From contig NZ_JH164926.1 of NCBI RefSeq assembly GCF_000226875.1, positions 887,602 through 924,377 of the forward strand: a stretch of 36,776 nucleotides of DNA, given 5' to 3'. Made by a program: the position numbers and the translations under genes. The notes under the pieces were generated by a model that was not told where the DNA came from, did not search any database, and saw nothing but the letters and a program-made list of their open reading frames with translations. The stretch comes from Neisseria shayeganii 871 (GTDB taxonomy: Bacteria > Pseudomonadota > Gammaproteobacteria > Burkholderiales > Neisseriaceae). Shown one piece after another: positions 24,394-33,319 of this stretch (its first letter is position 1; each line of letters opens with the position of its first letter).

Positions 24394-27300
24394 ATGAAGC
24401 AGTCCGCCCATATCAACCGCCTGCTCGAACAAGCCCGTTCGCAAAGCTATCCCGACGCTTTCCTGCACGTGCTCGAAACCTATTATGAAAACGCCGATTT
24501 CGGCGGCCTGGCCCAATACGACGATGCCGACTTGGTGGCCGGCGCCGATTCGCACTGCCGCTTGGTGCGCATGCCGCGCAAAGCCGGTGAAGTGGCGGTG
24601 CGCGTGGTTTCGCCCAGCGTGGCCGGCAGCTTCACTCCGGAGCACACCGTAGTCGAAATTGTGGCGGACAATATGCCTTTCCTCATCGACTCGCTCTCTT
24701 TGCTGCTCAACCGCGAAGGCTTGTCGCTGGCGGCCATGGTGCACCCCATTTTCAATGTCGAGCGCGACGCCGACGGCAAAGCCGTGGCCATGCACCGCGC
24801 CAACGACAGCGACGGCGGCCAGCTCGAATCCTTGATCGTGCTGCGCCTGGCCGACACCACCACCGCCCAAGCCCAAGCGCTGGCCGAAAAAATCCGCGAC
24901 CTGATCGAAGAGTTGCGCAGCGTGGTGGAGAGCGAACACAAACTGCGCGGCCAACTGCTGTTGGTCAACCAAATGGTGCTCAACGGCGGCCGCAACAGCA
25001 GCGACGCCGAAACCGTCTCCTTCCTCAGCTGGCTGGCCGACAACCACTTCCTGCTGATGGGTTTTTGCGAATACGACCTGGTCCAAGACCAAGACAACAA
25101 ACTGCAGCTGCAAGCCCGCCCGGAAACCGCCTTGGGCGTATTGGCCAAACGCGGCGTGCAGCCCTACTCCACCGGTTTTGCCAGCTTGTCTGAAGACGAC
25201 AAAGCCAAATGGCTGCTCGGCGACCGCCTCATCCTCAACAAATCGCAACGCCGCAGCCGCATCCACCGCAACGCCTACTACGACCTCATTGGCATTCAGA
25301 AACTGGACGAAAACGGCAAAGTGGTCGGCCAATGGCGCTTCATCGGCCTCTATACCGCCCAAGCCTATCTGGACAGCGTATGGAACATCCCCGTGCTGCG
25401 CAACAAAGCCGATTACGCCCTGAAGCACTGCGACTTCGTGCGCGGCAGCCACAAAGAAAAAACCCTGCGCTATGTGCTGCAAACCTATCCGCGCGACGAG
25501 ATGTTCGAAATCGGCAACAACGACCTCACCGAAATCGCCGCCGGCATCGTCTCCCTTACCGAGCGTCCGCGCGTGCGCCTGTTTGCCCGCGTGGACGACT
25601 TCAAACGCTATGTTTCCGCCTTGGTTTACCTGCCCAAAGAGCAGTTCAGCACCGAAATGCGCCAACGCATCGGCGATTTGCTGCAACAGGCCTTCGCCGC
25701 CACCGAAACCGAATTCGAAGTGCAACTCACCGGCGACAACCCCTTGGCGCGCGTACATTATCTGTTCCGCACCCAAGCCGCCGACCTGCCCGAATTCGAC
25801 AGCGCCGAGCTGGAAAACCGCATCAACGGCCTGGTACGCGGTTGGTACAGCGACTGGCAAAGCGCCGCCAAAAACAGCAAGCTGCCGGCCGATACCGTGT
25901 CGAAATACAGCAGCGCCTTCTCCGCCGGCTACCGCGAAGCCTTCACGCCCGAGGAAGCGCTGGCCGATGTCGCTTCGGCCGAACAACTGGCCGACAAAGC
26001 ACTGGTGGCCCGCTTCGGCGACCAAAGCCACAACAGCAACGCGCCGTATTGGCTGAAAATGTATGTGGCCGACCGCAGCCCCAGCCTGTCCAAAACCCTG
26101 CCCATGCTGGAAAACATGGGGCTTACCGTCTATGCGGAAGAACCTTACCGCCTGAAAACCGACAGCCAAAGCGTCGGCCTGAGCCACTTCTCACTCAGCC
26201 TCGCCGACGGCCTGAGCAGCGAATTCATCGAACAAGAAGACACCCGCGAGCAAGTGTTGGCCCTATTCGAAGAAGTGTGGGCCGGCCGGGTGGAAAACGA
26301 CCGCTTCAACGCCCTGGTGGCCGCCACCGGCATTTCCTGGCGCAGCAGCGTGCTCATCCGCGCCTTGGCCAAATTCCTCAAGCAGGCCACCCTGCCCTTC
26401 GGCCAAAACTATATCGAACAGACCCTGGCCCGCCACAGCGGCATTACCGCCAAACTGGTGGCATTATTTGAAGCCCGGCTGCATCCGGACAATGCCGACC
26501 CGCAACGCGCCCAAGCCATCGATGCCGAGCTCGACACCCTGTTGGCCGAAGTGCCCAATCTCGATGACGACCGCATTCTCAATGCCTTCCGCACCGTGAT
26601 TTTGGCCGTGCGCCGCACCAATTTCTGGCAAACCGATGAAGCAGGCTACCTGAAACAAGACATCAGCTTCAAAATCGAGTCCAAAGAAATCCCCTTCCTG
26701 CCCAAACCGTGGCCGATGTACGAAATCTGGGTGTACAGCCCGCGCGTGGAAGGCACCCACCTGCGCGGCTCCAAAGTGGCGCGCGGCGGCCTGCGCTGGT
26801 CGGACCGCTTCGAAGACTTCCGCACCGAAGTACTGGGCTTGGTGAAAGCGCAGATGGTGAAAAACTCCGTCATCGTGCCCAACGGCTCCAAAGGCGGCTT
26901 CGTGTGCAAACAGCTGCCCAACCCGGCCGACCGCCAGGCCTATTTGGCCGAAGGCGTGGCCTGTTACAAAATCTTCATCAATGCCCTGCTCGACATCACC
27001 GACAACCGCCAGCAAGGCCGCATCGTGCCGCCGCCGCAAGTCCACCGCCGCGACGGCGACGACCCCTATCTGGTAGTGGCCGCCGACAAAGGCACGGCCA
27101 CCTTCTCCGACACCGCCAACGGCATCGCCCAAGCACACGGCTTCTGGCTGGATGACGCCTTCGCTTCCGGCGGCTCGGCCGGCTACGACCACAAAGGCAT
27201 GGGCATCACCGCCCGCGGCGCTTGGGAATCGGTAAAACGCCACTTCCGCCATTTGGGCAAAGACATCCAAAAAGAAGACTTCACCGTGGTCGGCATCGGC

Positions 27301-29139
27301 GACATGGGCGGCGACGTATTCGGCAACGGTATGCTGCTGTCAGAACACATCCGCCTGAAAGCCGCCTTCAACCACCGCCACATCTTCCTCGACCCCAATC
27401 CCGATGCGGCCAAGAGTTATGCCGAGCGCAAACGCCTGTTTGAAGCCGTGGCCGGCTGGGACCAATACAACCCCGCCCTGATTTCACAAGGCGGCGGCGT
27501 GTACGAACGCAGCGCCAAATCCATTCCCCTCTCGCCCGAAGTGAAGGAATGGCTGGGGCTGAGCGAAGACAGCATGGCACCCAACGACCTGATCCGCGAG
27601 CTGCTGAAAGCCGAAGTCGAGCTGGTTTACAACGGCGGCATCGGCACCTACATCAAAGCCGCCTCCGAAACCCACGCCGACGCCCGCGACCGCGCCAACG
27701 ACCCCGTGCGCGTGAACGGCGGCGAGATGCGCGCCAAAGTATTGGGCGAAGGCGGCAACCTCGGCGCCACCCAACTGGGCCGCATCGAATATTGGCAAAG
27801 CGGCGGCCGCTGCTGTACCGACGCCATCGACAACTCCGCCGGCGTAGATTGCTCCGACCACGAAGTCAACATCAAAATCCTGCTCGGCGAAGAAGTGCGC
27901 AACGGCCGCCTGACCCTGCTCGAGCGCGACCGCCTGCTGAAGGAAATGACCGACGACGTAGCCCGACTGGTATTGCAAAACAACTACCTGCAAACCCAAA
28001 TCCTGGCCATGAACCAACTCGACCCCGCAGGCTACCTGAACGCCCACAACGACTTGATGCACTATCTGGAGCAGCATGCCGGGCTTGACCGCGCCATTGA
28101 ACACCTGCCCGACGCCGAGGCCGTCAAAGCACGCGCCGCTGCCGGCCTGGGCCTGGCCAATCCCGAAGTGGCCGTGCTCCTGGCCTACAGCAAAATCCTC
28201 TGCCAAGACCAACTCTTGGACAGCGACCTGCCCGATGACGAAAACTTCCTGCCCGTGCTTACCCACTACTTCCCCGAAGCCCTGCAACAACGCTACGGCG
28301 ACGGCATGAAGCAGCACTACCTGAAGCGCGAAATCATCGCCAACCAGCTGGCCAACCGCGTCATCAACCGCATGGGCATCAGCTTTGTGCAGCGTTTCAG
28401 TGAAGAAAACAACGCCTCGGCCGCCGATGTGGTCCGCGCCTACTGGATTGCCGACGCCCTCTTGGACGGCGAAGCCCGCTTCCAAGCCCTGCAGGCGCTC
28501 GACAACCGTCTGCCGGCCAACGTACAGATGCGCCTGATGGCCGACGTCGCCCGCCTGATGAACCGCGTGGCCCGCCAACTCCTGCGCAACAAACGCCCCT
28601 TCGGCGACATCGGCCAAATCATCGGGCACTACCGAGCAGGCGTGGCCGACTTCATGCAGCAGTTGCCCGAACGCGTGCGTGCCGACGAGCACCCCAGCGT
28701 AGCCGAGCGCGAAGCCGAACTGCGCGGCTACGGCGTATTCAGCGAAGAAGAGGCCGCCGTCTTGGCCCGCCTGCCCTTTGCCGAAAACGTCCTCAGCGTA
28801 CTGGACTTGGCCGAAGAGAGCGGCAAACCGGTGGCCACCGTGGCCAAAGCCTACTTCATGCTCTCCGAGCGCTTGAACATGAGCTGGATTTACCGGGCCA
28901 TCGCCTCCCTGCCGCGCGACAACATCTGGCAGAACCAAGCCTGCCTCGCGGTGCGCGAAGATGCTCAAAACATCCACCTCGCTCTGGCCCGCAGTTTCCT
29001 GCATGCCGACAACGGCGCGCAAACGGCCGAGAACATCGCCGCCGCCCGCGCCCAAATCGCCGATATGCAGCGCTACGGCCAAACCGACCTCGCCATGCTC
29101 TCCGCCCTGATGCGCAATCTGGCCCGCATCGGCCACTAA
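24394..29139 (+). CDS. NAD-dependent glutamate dehydrogenase, large type
   Basis: This large (about 180 kDa) enzyme deaminates glutamate to 2-oxoglutarate and ammonia, mainly in catabolism. The 1581-residue length matches the L_180/GDH-2 class (about 1600). An N-terminal region holds ACT-like regulatory domains; the catalytic core begins near residue 794 with KVARGGLRWSDRFEDFRTEVLGLVKAQMVKN and NGSKGGFV. The NAD domain has GYDHKGMGITARGAWESV (930 on) and the VGIGDMGGDVFGNG loop (967 on). A helical domain forms the last 450 residues. AGGA lies about 10 bases before the ATG. Two DUSs are translated as GYL at residues 751 and 1213. Confidence 0.95.
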   Translation: MKQSAHINRLLEQARSQSYPDAFLHVLETYYENADFGGLAQYDDADLVAGADSHCRLVRMPRKAGEVAVRVVSPSVAGSFTPEHTVVEIVADNMPFLIDSLSLLLNREGLSLAAMVHPIFNVERDADGKAVAMHRANDSDGGQLESLIVLRLADTTTAQAQALAEKIRDLIEELRSVVESEHKLRGQLLLVNQMVLNGGRNSSDAETVSFLSWLADNHFLLMGFCEYDLVQDQDNKLQLQARPETALGVLAKRGVQPYSTGFASLSEDDKAKWLLGDRLILNKSQRRSRIHRNAYYDLIGIQKLDENGKVVGQWRFIGLYTAQAYLDSVWNIPVLRNKADYALKHCDFVRGSHKEKTLRYVLQTYPRDEMFEIGNNDLTEIAAGIVSLTERPRVRLFARVDDFKRYVSALVYLPKEQFSTEMRQRIGDLLQQAFAATETEFEVQLTGDNPLARVHYLFRTQAADLPEFDSAELENRINGLVRGWYSDWQSAAKNSKLPADTVSKYSSAFSAGYREAFTPEEALADVASAEQLADKALVARFGDQSHNSNAPYWLKMYVADRSPSLSKTLPMLENMGLTVYAEEPYRLKTDSQSVGLSHFSLSLADGLSSEFIEQEDTREQVLALFEEVWAGRVENDRFNALVAATGISWRSSVLIRALAKFLKQATLPFGQNYIEQTLARHSGITAKLVALFEARLHPDNADPQRAQAIDAELDTLLAEVPNLDDDRILNAFRTVILAVRRTNFWQTDEAGYLKQDISFKIESKEIPFLPKPWPMYEIWVYSPRVEGTHLRGSKVARGGLRWSDRFEDFRTEVLGLVKAQMVKNSVIVPNGSKGGFVCKQLPNPADRQAYLAEGVACYKIFINALLDITDNRQQGRIVPPPQVHRRDGDDPYLVVAADKGTATFSDTANGIAQAHGFWLDDAFASGGSAGYDHKGMGITARGAWESVKRHFRHLGKDIQKEDFTVVGIGDMGGDVFGNGMLLSEHIRLKAAFNHRHIFLDPNPDAAKSYAERKRLFEAVAGWDQYNPALISQGGGVYERSAKSIPLSPEVKEWLGLSEDSMAPNDLIRELLKAEVELVYNGGIGTYIKAASETHADARDRANDPVRVNGGEMRAKVLGEGGNLGATQLGRIEYWQSGGRCCTDAIDNSAGVDCSDHEVNIKILLGEEVRNGRLTLLERDRLLKEMTDDVARLVLQNNYLQTQILAMNQLDPAGYLNAHNDLMHYLEQHAGLDRAIEHLPDAEAVKARAAAGLGLANPEVAVLLAYSKILCQDQLLDSDLPDDENFLPVLTHYFPEALQQRYGDGMKQHYLKREIIANQLANRVINRMGISFVQRFSEENNASAADVVRAYWIADALLDGEARFQALQALDNRLPANVQMRLMADVARLMNRVARQLLRNKRPFGDIGQIIGHYRAGVADFMQQLPERVRADEHPSVAEREAELRGYGVFSEEEAAVLARLPFAENVLSVLDLAEESGKPVATVAKAYFMLSERLNMSWIYRAIASLPRDNIWQNQACLAVREDAQNIHLALARSFLHADNGAQTAENIAAARAQIADMQRYGQTDLAMLSALMRNLARIGH
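26643..26654 (+). repeat. DUS inside the glutamate dehydrogenase gene
   Basis: Perfect copy, read as GYLK. Confidence 0.9.
28029..28040 (+). repeat. DUS inside the glutamate dehydrogenase gene
   Basis: Perfect copy, read as GYLN. Confidence 0.9.
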
Positions 29140-29152
29140 GCTGAGCGAATAA

Positions 29153-29202
29153 AGGCTACCTGAAACGGGGCTGCACTCCGCAGCCGGCGTTTCAGGTAGC
29201 CT
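29153..29202 (+). terminator. DUS inverted-pair hairpin after the glutamate dehydrogenase gene
   Basis: Perfect DUSs at 29153-29164 and 29191-29202 with arms AAAGG.../...CCTTT, a second inner stem (GGCTGC/GCAGCC), and a T-rich tail TTTTGTTTGG. Confidence 0.78.
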
Positions 29203-29233
29203 TTTGTTTGGTCGGAACAACGTTTTGAGGGCT

Positions 29234-29345
29234 GAGACCTTTGCAAAACCCCCAGATGTGGATGCAGTTCAAAACGCAGCAGTGTAGCGAGCGTAAATGC
29301 TAGGACAGAAACCTGCGCCGCAGATAAGGGATCGGCAGAGGTCTC
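29234..29345. mobile_element. MITE copy 5 (112 bp, shortened)
   Basis: The left end GAGACCTTTGCAAAA is perfect and the right end is only GGTCTC. The middle has lost about 70 bases relative to copy 1. The flanks are GGGCT and AGGCC, decayed forms of AGGCT, and the flanking DUS is degenerate (AGGCCACCTGGA). It lies between convergent genes. Confidence 0.72.
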
Positions 29346-29362
29346 AGGCCACCTGGAAGCCT

Positions 29363-29374
29363 TTCAGGTAGCCT
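29363..29374 (-). repeat. DUS at the end of the GbsR-like gene
   Basis: Perfect copy directly after, and sharing one base with, the stop codon. Confidence 0.9.
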
Positions 29375-29892
29375 CAACGCAACAGCTTTTGAATACTGGC
29401 GCCCAGTTTCAATACCTTGCTCAAGGTAGCGGTGGACAGCTTCAGCATCTCGGTGGCCCAACTGGTGAGCGTACCGACAAACTCGTGGGTCTGGCGCACA
29501 CGCTGCTGCACCTCGCCGCCCTCCTGCTGAAACTCCGGCGTTTCCATCAGCTGGCGCAAAAACTGCTCGGTCGGCTCGATTTCGCGGCGCATCCGTTCGG
29601 CCACAATGGTGCGGAACAAGGCCCACACATCGGTGTCGGTGGCGAAATGGTCGCGGCGGTCGCCCATGATGTGCACGGTATGCACCAGCTTCCAGCTTTG
29701 CAGCTCGCGGATGCTGTTGCTCACATTCGAGCGCGCCACGCCCAAAGTTTCCACGATTTCCTCGGCATGCATCGGCCGGCCGATGATAAACAACAAAGCG
29801 TGAATTTGGGCAACGGTGCGGTTCACACCCCACTGGGTGCCCATTTCTCCCCAGTGCAGCACGAATTTTTCGGTAGCGGGATTGAGTTTCAT
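29374..29892 (-). CDS. GbsR/MarR-family transcriptional regulator
   Basis: The 172-residue protein has a winged helix-turn-helix at about residues 25-75 (IHALLFIIGRPMHAEEIVETLGVARSNVSNSIRELQSWKLV), typical of GbsR-type repressors of choline/betaine and related genes. The C-terminal half is helical and probably forms the dimer and ligand site. No obvious target operon is next to it; the neighbouring DUF3149-like gene on the same strand is separated by a terminator. Ribosome-binding site weak. Confidence 0.82.
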   Translation of the reverse strand: MKLNPATEKFVLHWGEMGTQWGVNRTVAQIHALLFIIGRPMHAEEIVETLGVARSNVSNSIRELQSWKLVHTVHIMGDRRDHFATDTDVWALFRTIVAERMRREIEPTEQFLRQLMETPEFQQEGGEVQQRVRQTHEFVGTLTSWATEMLKLSTATLSKVLKLGASIQKLLR

Positions 29893-29984
29893 CTAGGTCG
29901 GCAGTTCATAAACAATCAGGGGCGCCACTTTAAATAGGCACTGTTATTTCTGTCAATACTGAAACAACGCCGGCTTTGCCCGGC

Positions 29985-30012
29985 AAAAAAAAGGTGCGGC
30001 CTTAGCCACACC
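29985..30012 (-). terminator. Rho-independent terminator of the DUF3149-like gene
   Basis: Minus strand: GGTGTGGC, TAAG loop, GCCGCACC, then eight T. Confidence 0.85.
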
Positions 30013-30045
30013 AAAACACACACACATCAAGAGGAAACTGTTTCA

Positions 30046-30189
30046 TCAACGCTGATTGTTTTTGCTGTCTTCATCTACGCGGCGTTTCACCCAAAAGAAT
30101 AAGAAGATGGCAATCACCACAATCGCGGCGATGGTAATAAAAGAGGCAATGCCTACCGAAGAACTGAATAATTCTGAAAAAACTTGCAT
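30046..30189 (-). CDS. 47-residue single-pass membrane protein, DUF3149-like
   Basis: The product is MQVFSELFSSSVGIASFITIAAIVV followed by more hydrophobic residues, then WVKRRVDEDSKNNQR. A helix at about residues 12-33 and a basic/polar tail give N-out, C-in topology. It resembles the tiny DUF3149 proteins common in beta-proteobacteria, of unknown role. A -10-like TATAAT lies at 30245-30240 and a strong terminator follows, so this is a well-delimited transcription unit. Confidence 0.72.
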   Translation of the reverse strand: MQVFSELFSSSVGIASFITIAAIVVIAIFLFFWVKRRVDEDSKNNQR

Positions 30190-30239
30190 GGATTTGGGTT
30201 CCGAGTATTTCTGAATATTGGAATTTTTATCTGGAGCCG

Positions 30240-30245
30240 ATTATA
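30240..30245 (-). promoter_or_regulatory. Candidate -10 box of the DUF3149-like gene
   Basis: TATAAT on the minus strand, 50 bases before the start codon; no strong -35. Confidence 0.35.
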
Positions 30246-30346
30246 ACCAAGCCGGCAAAAACCACTTTGACGGAAATCAATGAATGCGCGAATTGTGCCA
30301 ATTGGCTGCCCCATTCGGGCAAACGCCACAGTTTCCGCCGCAGGCG

Positions 30347-30355
30347 TGCTAGAAT
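30347..30355 (+). promoter_or_regulatory. Candidate extended -10 of the Sel1-repeat gene
   Basis: TGCTAGAAT fits the TGnTANAAT pattern, about 120 bases before the start codon. Weak -35. Confidence 0.3.
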
Positions 30356-30475
30356 TTGCCCGTTTTTGCCCGTTAATTCAGGCAGAAACCCGACACCTTT
30401 CGGCAAAGGCGGGCACGTATCTCTGAAAACCGCCGCTTTGCCGCACAAACATCAACCGGAAAACTGGGAAAACGG

Positions 30476-31960
30476 ATGATCAAATTCGGATTAGGACGCA
30501 AAGCCGAAAAACAGACGCCGGCAAGCCTGCCGGATGCCGATGCCTATTACCGCCGCGCACAAGCCTACCTGGCTGCCGAAGAAACCGAAGCGCAGGGCAT
30601 GGCCGATTTGCAGCAGGCTGCGGAATGGGGCATGGCCGAAGCCCAATACGAATTGGGCGAATGTCTGCGCCACGGCCGCCGCACGGCGCAAAACCATGCC
30701 GAAGCGCTGTATTGGCTGGAACAGTCCGCCGCTTCAGGCTACCTGAACGCCGCCTACAGCCTGGCCATGATGCAGGCCAACGGCGAAGGCATGCAGCAGG
30801 ACGTGCTGGCCGCCAGCCAGGTGATGCAGCATCTGGCCGCACAAAAGTTTCCGCCCGCCCTCATCTGGCTGATGGAAAACGCCGCCGCCCACGGCCAGCA
30901 CCAGCAGGCTTTCGCCTGGGCCTCCCGCGCCGCCGCTTTGGGCGAAGCACAAGCCCAATACCACATGGCCTACGCCCTACTCAACGGCTTGGGCACCAAG
31001 GCCGATGTGCGCCAAGGCGTGGCCTGGCTCAAACAGGCGGCCGAACACGACTACGGCGATGCCCAATGGCAGCTAGCACGTTTGTACGAAACCGGCCGCT
31101 TCGGCGGCATGGACAAAGCCAAAGCCCTGCATTGGTATGAGCGCGTGGCCGCCAAAGGCGTGGTGGCCGCCCAATCCAAAGCCGGCAGCATGCGGCTCAA
31201 CGGCATCGGCTGCGCCGCCGACCCCGAACAGGCTATTCCTTGGATCATCCAAGCAGCCAACGCCAACGATGCCGAAGCCCTCAACCTGCTGGCCAAACAG
31301 CTGCTCACCGGCCAGGGCATCCGTCAGGATTTCGACGCCGCCATCCGCTGCCTCGAACAAGCCGTGCGCTTGGGCAATGCCGACGCCATGTATCAAATGG
31401 GCGACGTTTACCGCTACGGCTTGGGCGTGGCCAAAGACGACAAACTGGCCAAGCAATGGTATGAACAGGCAGTCTTAAACGGCCACGAAGCCGCCAAAGA
31501 AAAACTGGCCGAACCTACCGCGCCCACCCACCGCCCGTCCGACCCGCTCTACCACCTGCCCGATGCCGAAACCCAGCTGGCGGAAGAAAACTACCGCCAA
31601 GCCTTCGCCTGCCATTTCGGCCTGGGCGTTACCCAAGACATCGGCAAAGCCTTTGCCCTCTACAAAGCCGCCGCCGAATTCGGCCTGCCCAAAGCGCAAA
31701 CCAATCTGGGCATGATGTTCTTCCACGGCGAATTTGTGGGCAAAGATTTGGAAAAAGCCGCCCACTGGCTGAAAAAAGCCGCCAAACAGCAAGACGCGCT
31801 GGCGCTTTATAATCTGGCCTGTCTGTATTACCACGGCTGGGGCGTGCGTGCCCACGCCGGCGAAGCGGTAGGCCACCTGAAAGCCGCCATCGAAGCCGGC
31901 CACAAGCAGGCCGGCGAATGGCAGGCGCTGTTGGAGCAGTGGCAGGAAGCCTTGTCCTGA
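30476..31960 (+). CDS. Sel1-repeat (TPR-like) protein
   Basis: The 494-residue protein consists of about ten Sel1-like repeats of roughly 36 residues. Clear ones are AEAQYELGECLRHGRRTAQNHAEALYWLEQSAA, AQAQYHMAYALLNGLGTKADVRQGVAWLKQAAE, NADAMYQMGDVYRYGLGVAKDDKLAKQWYEQAV and PKAQTNLGMMFFHGEFVGKDLEKAAHWLKKAA. Such solenoids bind partner proteins. It has no signal peptide or membrane segment, so it is probably cytosolic; the partner is unknown. A DUS encodes GYLN at residues 88-91, at a repeat junction, and a DUS variant lies in the last repeat. A strong hairpin follows. Confidence 0.85.
   Translation: MIKFGLGRKAEKQTPASLPDADAYYRRAQAYLAAEETEAQGMADLQQAAEWGMAEAQYELGECLRHGRRTAQNHAEALYWLEQSAASGYLNAAYSLAMMQANGEGMQQDVLAASQVMQHLAAQKFPPALIWLMENAAAHGQHQQAFAWASRAAALGEAQAQYHMAYALLNGLGTKADVRQGVAWLKQAAEHDYGDAQWQLARLYETGRFGGMDKAKALHWYERVAAKGVVAAQSKAGSMRLNGIGCAADPEQAIPWIIQAANANDAEALNLLAKQLLTGQGIRQDFDAAIRCLEQAVRLGNADAMYQMGDVYRYGLGVAKDDKLAKQWYEQAVLNGHEAAKEKLAEPTAPTHRPSDPLYHLPDAETQLAEENYRQAFACHFGLGVTQDIGKAFALYKAAAEFGLPKAQTNLGMMFFHGEFVGKDLEKAAHWLKKAAKQQDALALYNLACLYYHGWGVRAHAGEAVGHLKAAIEAGHKQAGEWQALLEQWQEALS
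30736..30747 (+). repeat. DUS inside the Sel1-repeat gene
   Basis: Perfect copy, read as GYLN at the end of a Sel1 repeat. Confidence 0.9.
31870..31881 (+). repeat. DUS variant inside the Sel1-repeat gene
   Basis: AGGCCACCTGAA, 11/12, read as GHLK. Confidence 0.6.
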
Positions 31961-31995
31961 AGCTGGCCGCCCCACTTTTCGCTAAGCAACCGCTT

Positions 31996-32007
31996 TTCAG
32001 GTAGCCC
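31996..32007 (-). repeat. DUS variant after the Sel1-repeat gene
   Basis: 11/12 match, eight bases before the terminator stem. Confidence 0.75.
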
Positions 32008-32014
32008 GATCAAC

Positions 32015-32054
32015 ATTTACCCCTCCGTGCCATCAACGGCATGGAGGGGTAAAT
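32015..32054 (+). terminator. Strong terminator of the Sel1-repeat gene
   Basis: A 17-bp stem (ATTTACCCCTCCGTGCC with its complement, one G-T pair) and a six-base loop ATCAAC, followed by an A/T-rich tract. Confidence 0.8.
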
Positions 32055-32117
32055 ATTGTTGGCTCTAAAACTTATAAAATGATTCAACGGTTCGCCCGAA
32101 TATCCACCCGTCAGGCT

Positions 32118-32260
32118 GAGACCTTTGCAAAACCCTCAGATGTGGATGCAGTTCAAGGCGTAGCAGCGCAGCGAGCGAAGACATATCATATAGATAGGCA
32201 AGCGAGCGAGCAGCGCACAACGCAGAAATGCGCCGCAGATGGGGGTTTTGCAAAGGTCTC
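32118..32260. mobile_element. MITE copy 6 (143 bp)
   Basis: Perfect 15-bp inverted ends GAGACCTTTGCAAAA/TTTTGCAAAGGTCTC, flanked by exact AGGCT duplications at 32113-32117 and 32261-32265, the right one starting a full DUS. Relative to copy 2 it lacks about 24 internal bases. It is the cleanest copy in the window. Confidence 0.9.
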
Positions 32261-32272
32261 AGGCTACCTGAA
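32261..32272 (+). repeat. DUS abutting MITE copy 6
   Basis: Perfect AGGCTACCTGAA; its first five bases form the target duplication. Confidence 0.92.
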
Positions 32273-32318
32273 AACCCCTAGCGGCCGACCGGCCGACATC
32301 GCTGACAGTCTTTGCCCG

Positions 32319-33194
32319 TCAGGCAATCACCCCGTCGGCACCGGCCGCTTCGGCCAAGGCATGCAGCACCTCGGCGTCCATATAGCGGTGCGGCAGGCGG
32401 ATGATGTTGGCGATCACCGGCAGATGGCTGATTTTCTTCGCTTTGCAGATGGCTTCGGTATCCAAACGGTGCGGTGCCTGCGGGTCGAAACTCAGCGTGC
32501 CGCTTTCGCCGAGCAAAATATGGTGGTTGCCTTTGAGCGCAATGTGTTCCGCCGCCCTCAGCCATTCTTCGGCCCGATGATGCTTGTCTTTGCACAAAAT
32601 CAGCGGCACATTGAGCAGGCCCACTTCCTGTTGCAAAACGCGGTTGGTCATCAATTCGCCGCCCAAATACAGAATATCGGCCTGCGCCGCCAGCGCCGCC
32701 TGAATCTGACGCACGTCGCGGATGCGCACAACCACCGCCTTGCCTGCGGCATGCGCCGCCGCCAGCAAAGCCGACATCTGCTGCTGGCGCTGTTTCTCGC
32801 CCGCCTGCTGCGCCGCGTAATACGGGCTGGGATGCACGAAAAAAGGATCGGTATACAGTATGCCCGCCTCAGGCAGGCCGCCGTCCCAGCCCGCCTGCGG
32901 AATGGTCAAACAGCCGCCCGCGCCGATGCGGTGCCCGCGCACGGTGAGCACGGTGTTGTCCGGCCGGCTTTCGCGGCTGATGATGCGCCAGTCGGACAAA
33001 ATGCGGATGGCGCGTTCCACCTGCGGCAGCGCCTGCAATTCCTGCGGATCAAACACCCGCTCGTCGCCCACCGCGCCGATGATGGTGCGCTCGTCGCCGC
33101 GCGACACATGCTCGCTCAAGCCGCGCGAACGGATAAAGTCCACCACCCGCGCCACCGCCGCTTCGTCGGCCTGCCGCTGCATCACAATAATCAT
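32319..33194 (-). CDS. DAHP synthase-like protein, probably not catalytic
   Basis: The 291-residue protein follows the type I-beta DAHP synthase pattern. Residues 1-95 are a ferredoxin-like domain (MIIVMQRQADEAAVARVVDFI, ending WRIISRESRPDNTVLTV), and the rest tracks the barrel (ADILYLGGELMTNRVLQQEVG, then EEWLRAAEHIALKGNHHILLGE, then ISHLPVIAN). The catalytic signatures are missing: AGPCxxE and GGxxKPRTSP are absent, KRG is CKDK, DPSH is NIIR, and the chain ends at GADGVIA just before the metal ligand motif EVHP. The frame is intact, so this is a pseudoenzyme candidate rather than a broken gene. ATG at 33194 follows AGGGGA/ACAGG. Confidence 0.7.
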   Translation of the reverse strand: MIIVMQRQADEAAVARVVDFIRSRGLSEHVSRGDERTIIGAVGDERVFDPQELQALPQVERAIRILSDWRIISRESRPDNTVLTVRGHRIGAGGCLTIPQAGWDGGLPEAGILYTDPFFVHPSPYYAAQQAGEKQRQQQMSALLAAAHAAGKAVVVRIRDVRQIQAALAAQADILYLGGELMTNRVLQQEVGLLNVPLILCKDKHHRAEEWLRAAEHIALKGNHHILLGESGTLSFDPQAPHRLDTEAICKAKKISHLPVIANIIRLPHRYMDAEVLHALAEAAGADGVIA

Positions 33195-33247
33195 CGCCTG
33201 TCCCCTGCAAACATCAAATAAGGCCGGCATGATAGCATGCCGCGGCT

Positions 33248-33259
33248 TTCAGGTAGCCT
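33248..33259 (-). repeat. DUS upstream of the RibD-C-like gene
   Basis: Perfect copy between the DAHP-like gene and the AT-rich gene. Confidence 0.9.
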
Positions 33260-33282
33260 GAGCGGCCGCCCAAACGATTTGG

Positions 33283-33288
33283 TATAAT
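33283..33288 (+). promoter_or_regulatory. Candidate -10 box of the RibD-C-like gene
   Basis: TATAAT 32 bases before the start codon; no clear -35. Confidence 0.4.
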
Positions 33289-33319
33289 CATTCCAATCAG
33301 AAATACTGCAGGCAATTTA

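Noticed and set aside
24193..26187. 664-codon frame on the minus strand opposite the glutamate dehydrogenase gene
   Set aside because: Shadow of the dehydrogenase gene; no family features.
30267..30479. 70-codon frame overlapping the Sel1 start by four bases
   Set aside because: TTG start, no ribosome-binding site, and a candidate promoter lies inside it. The ATGA overlap alone is not enough.
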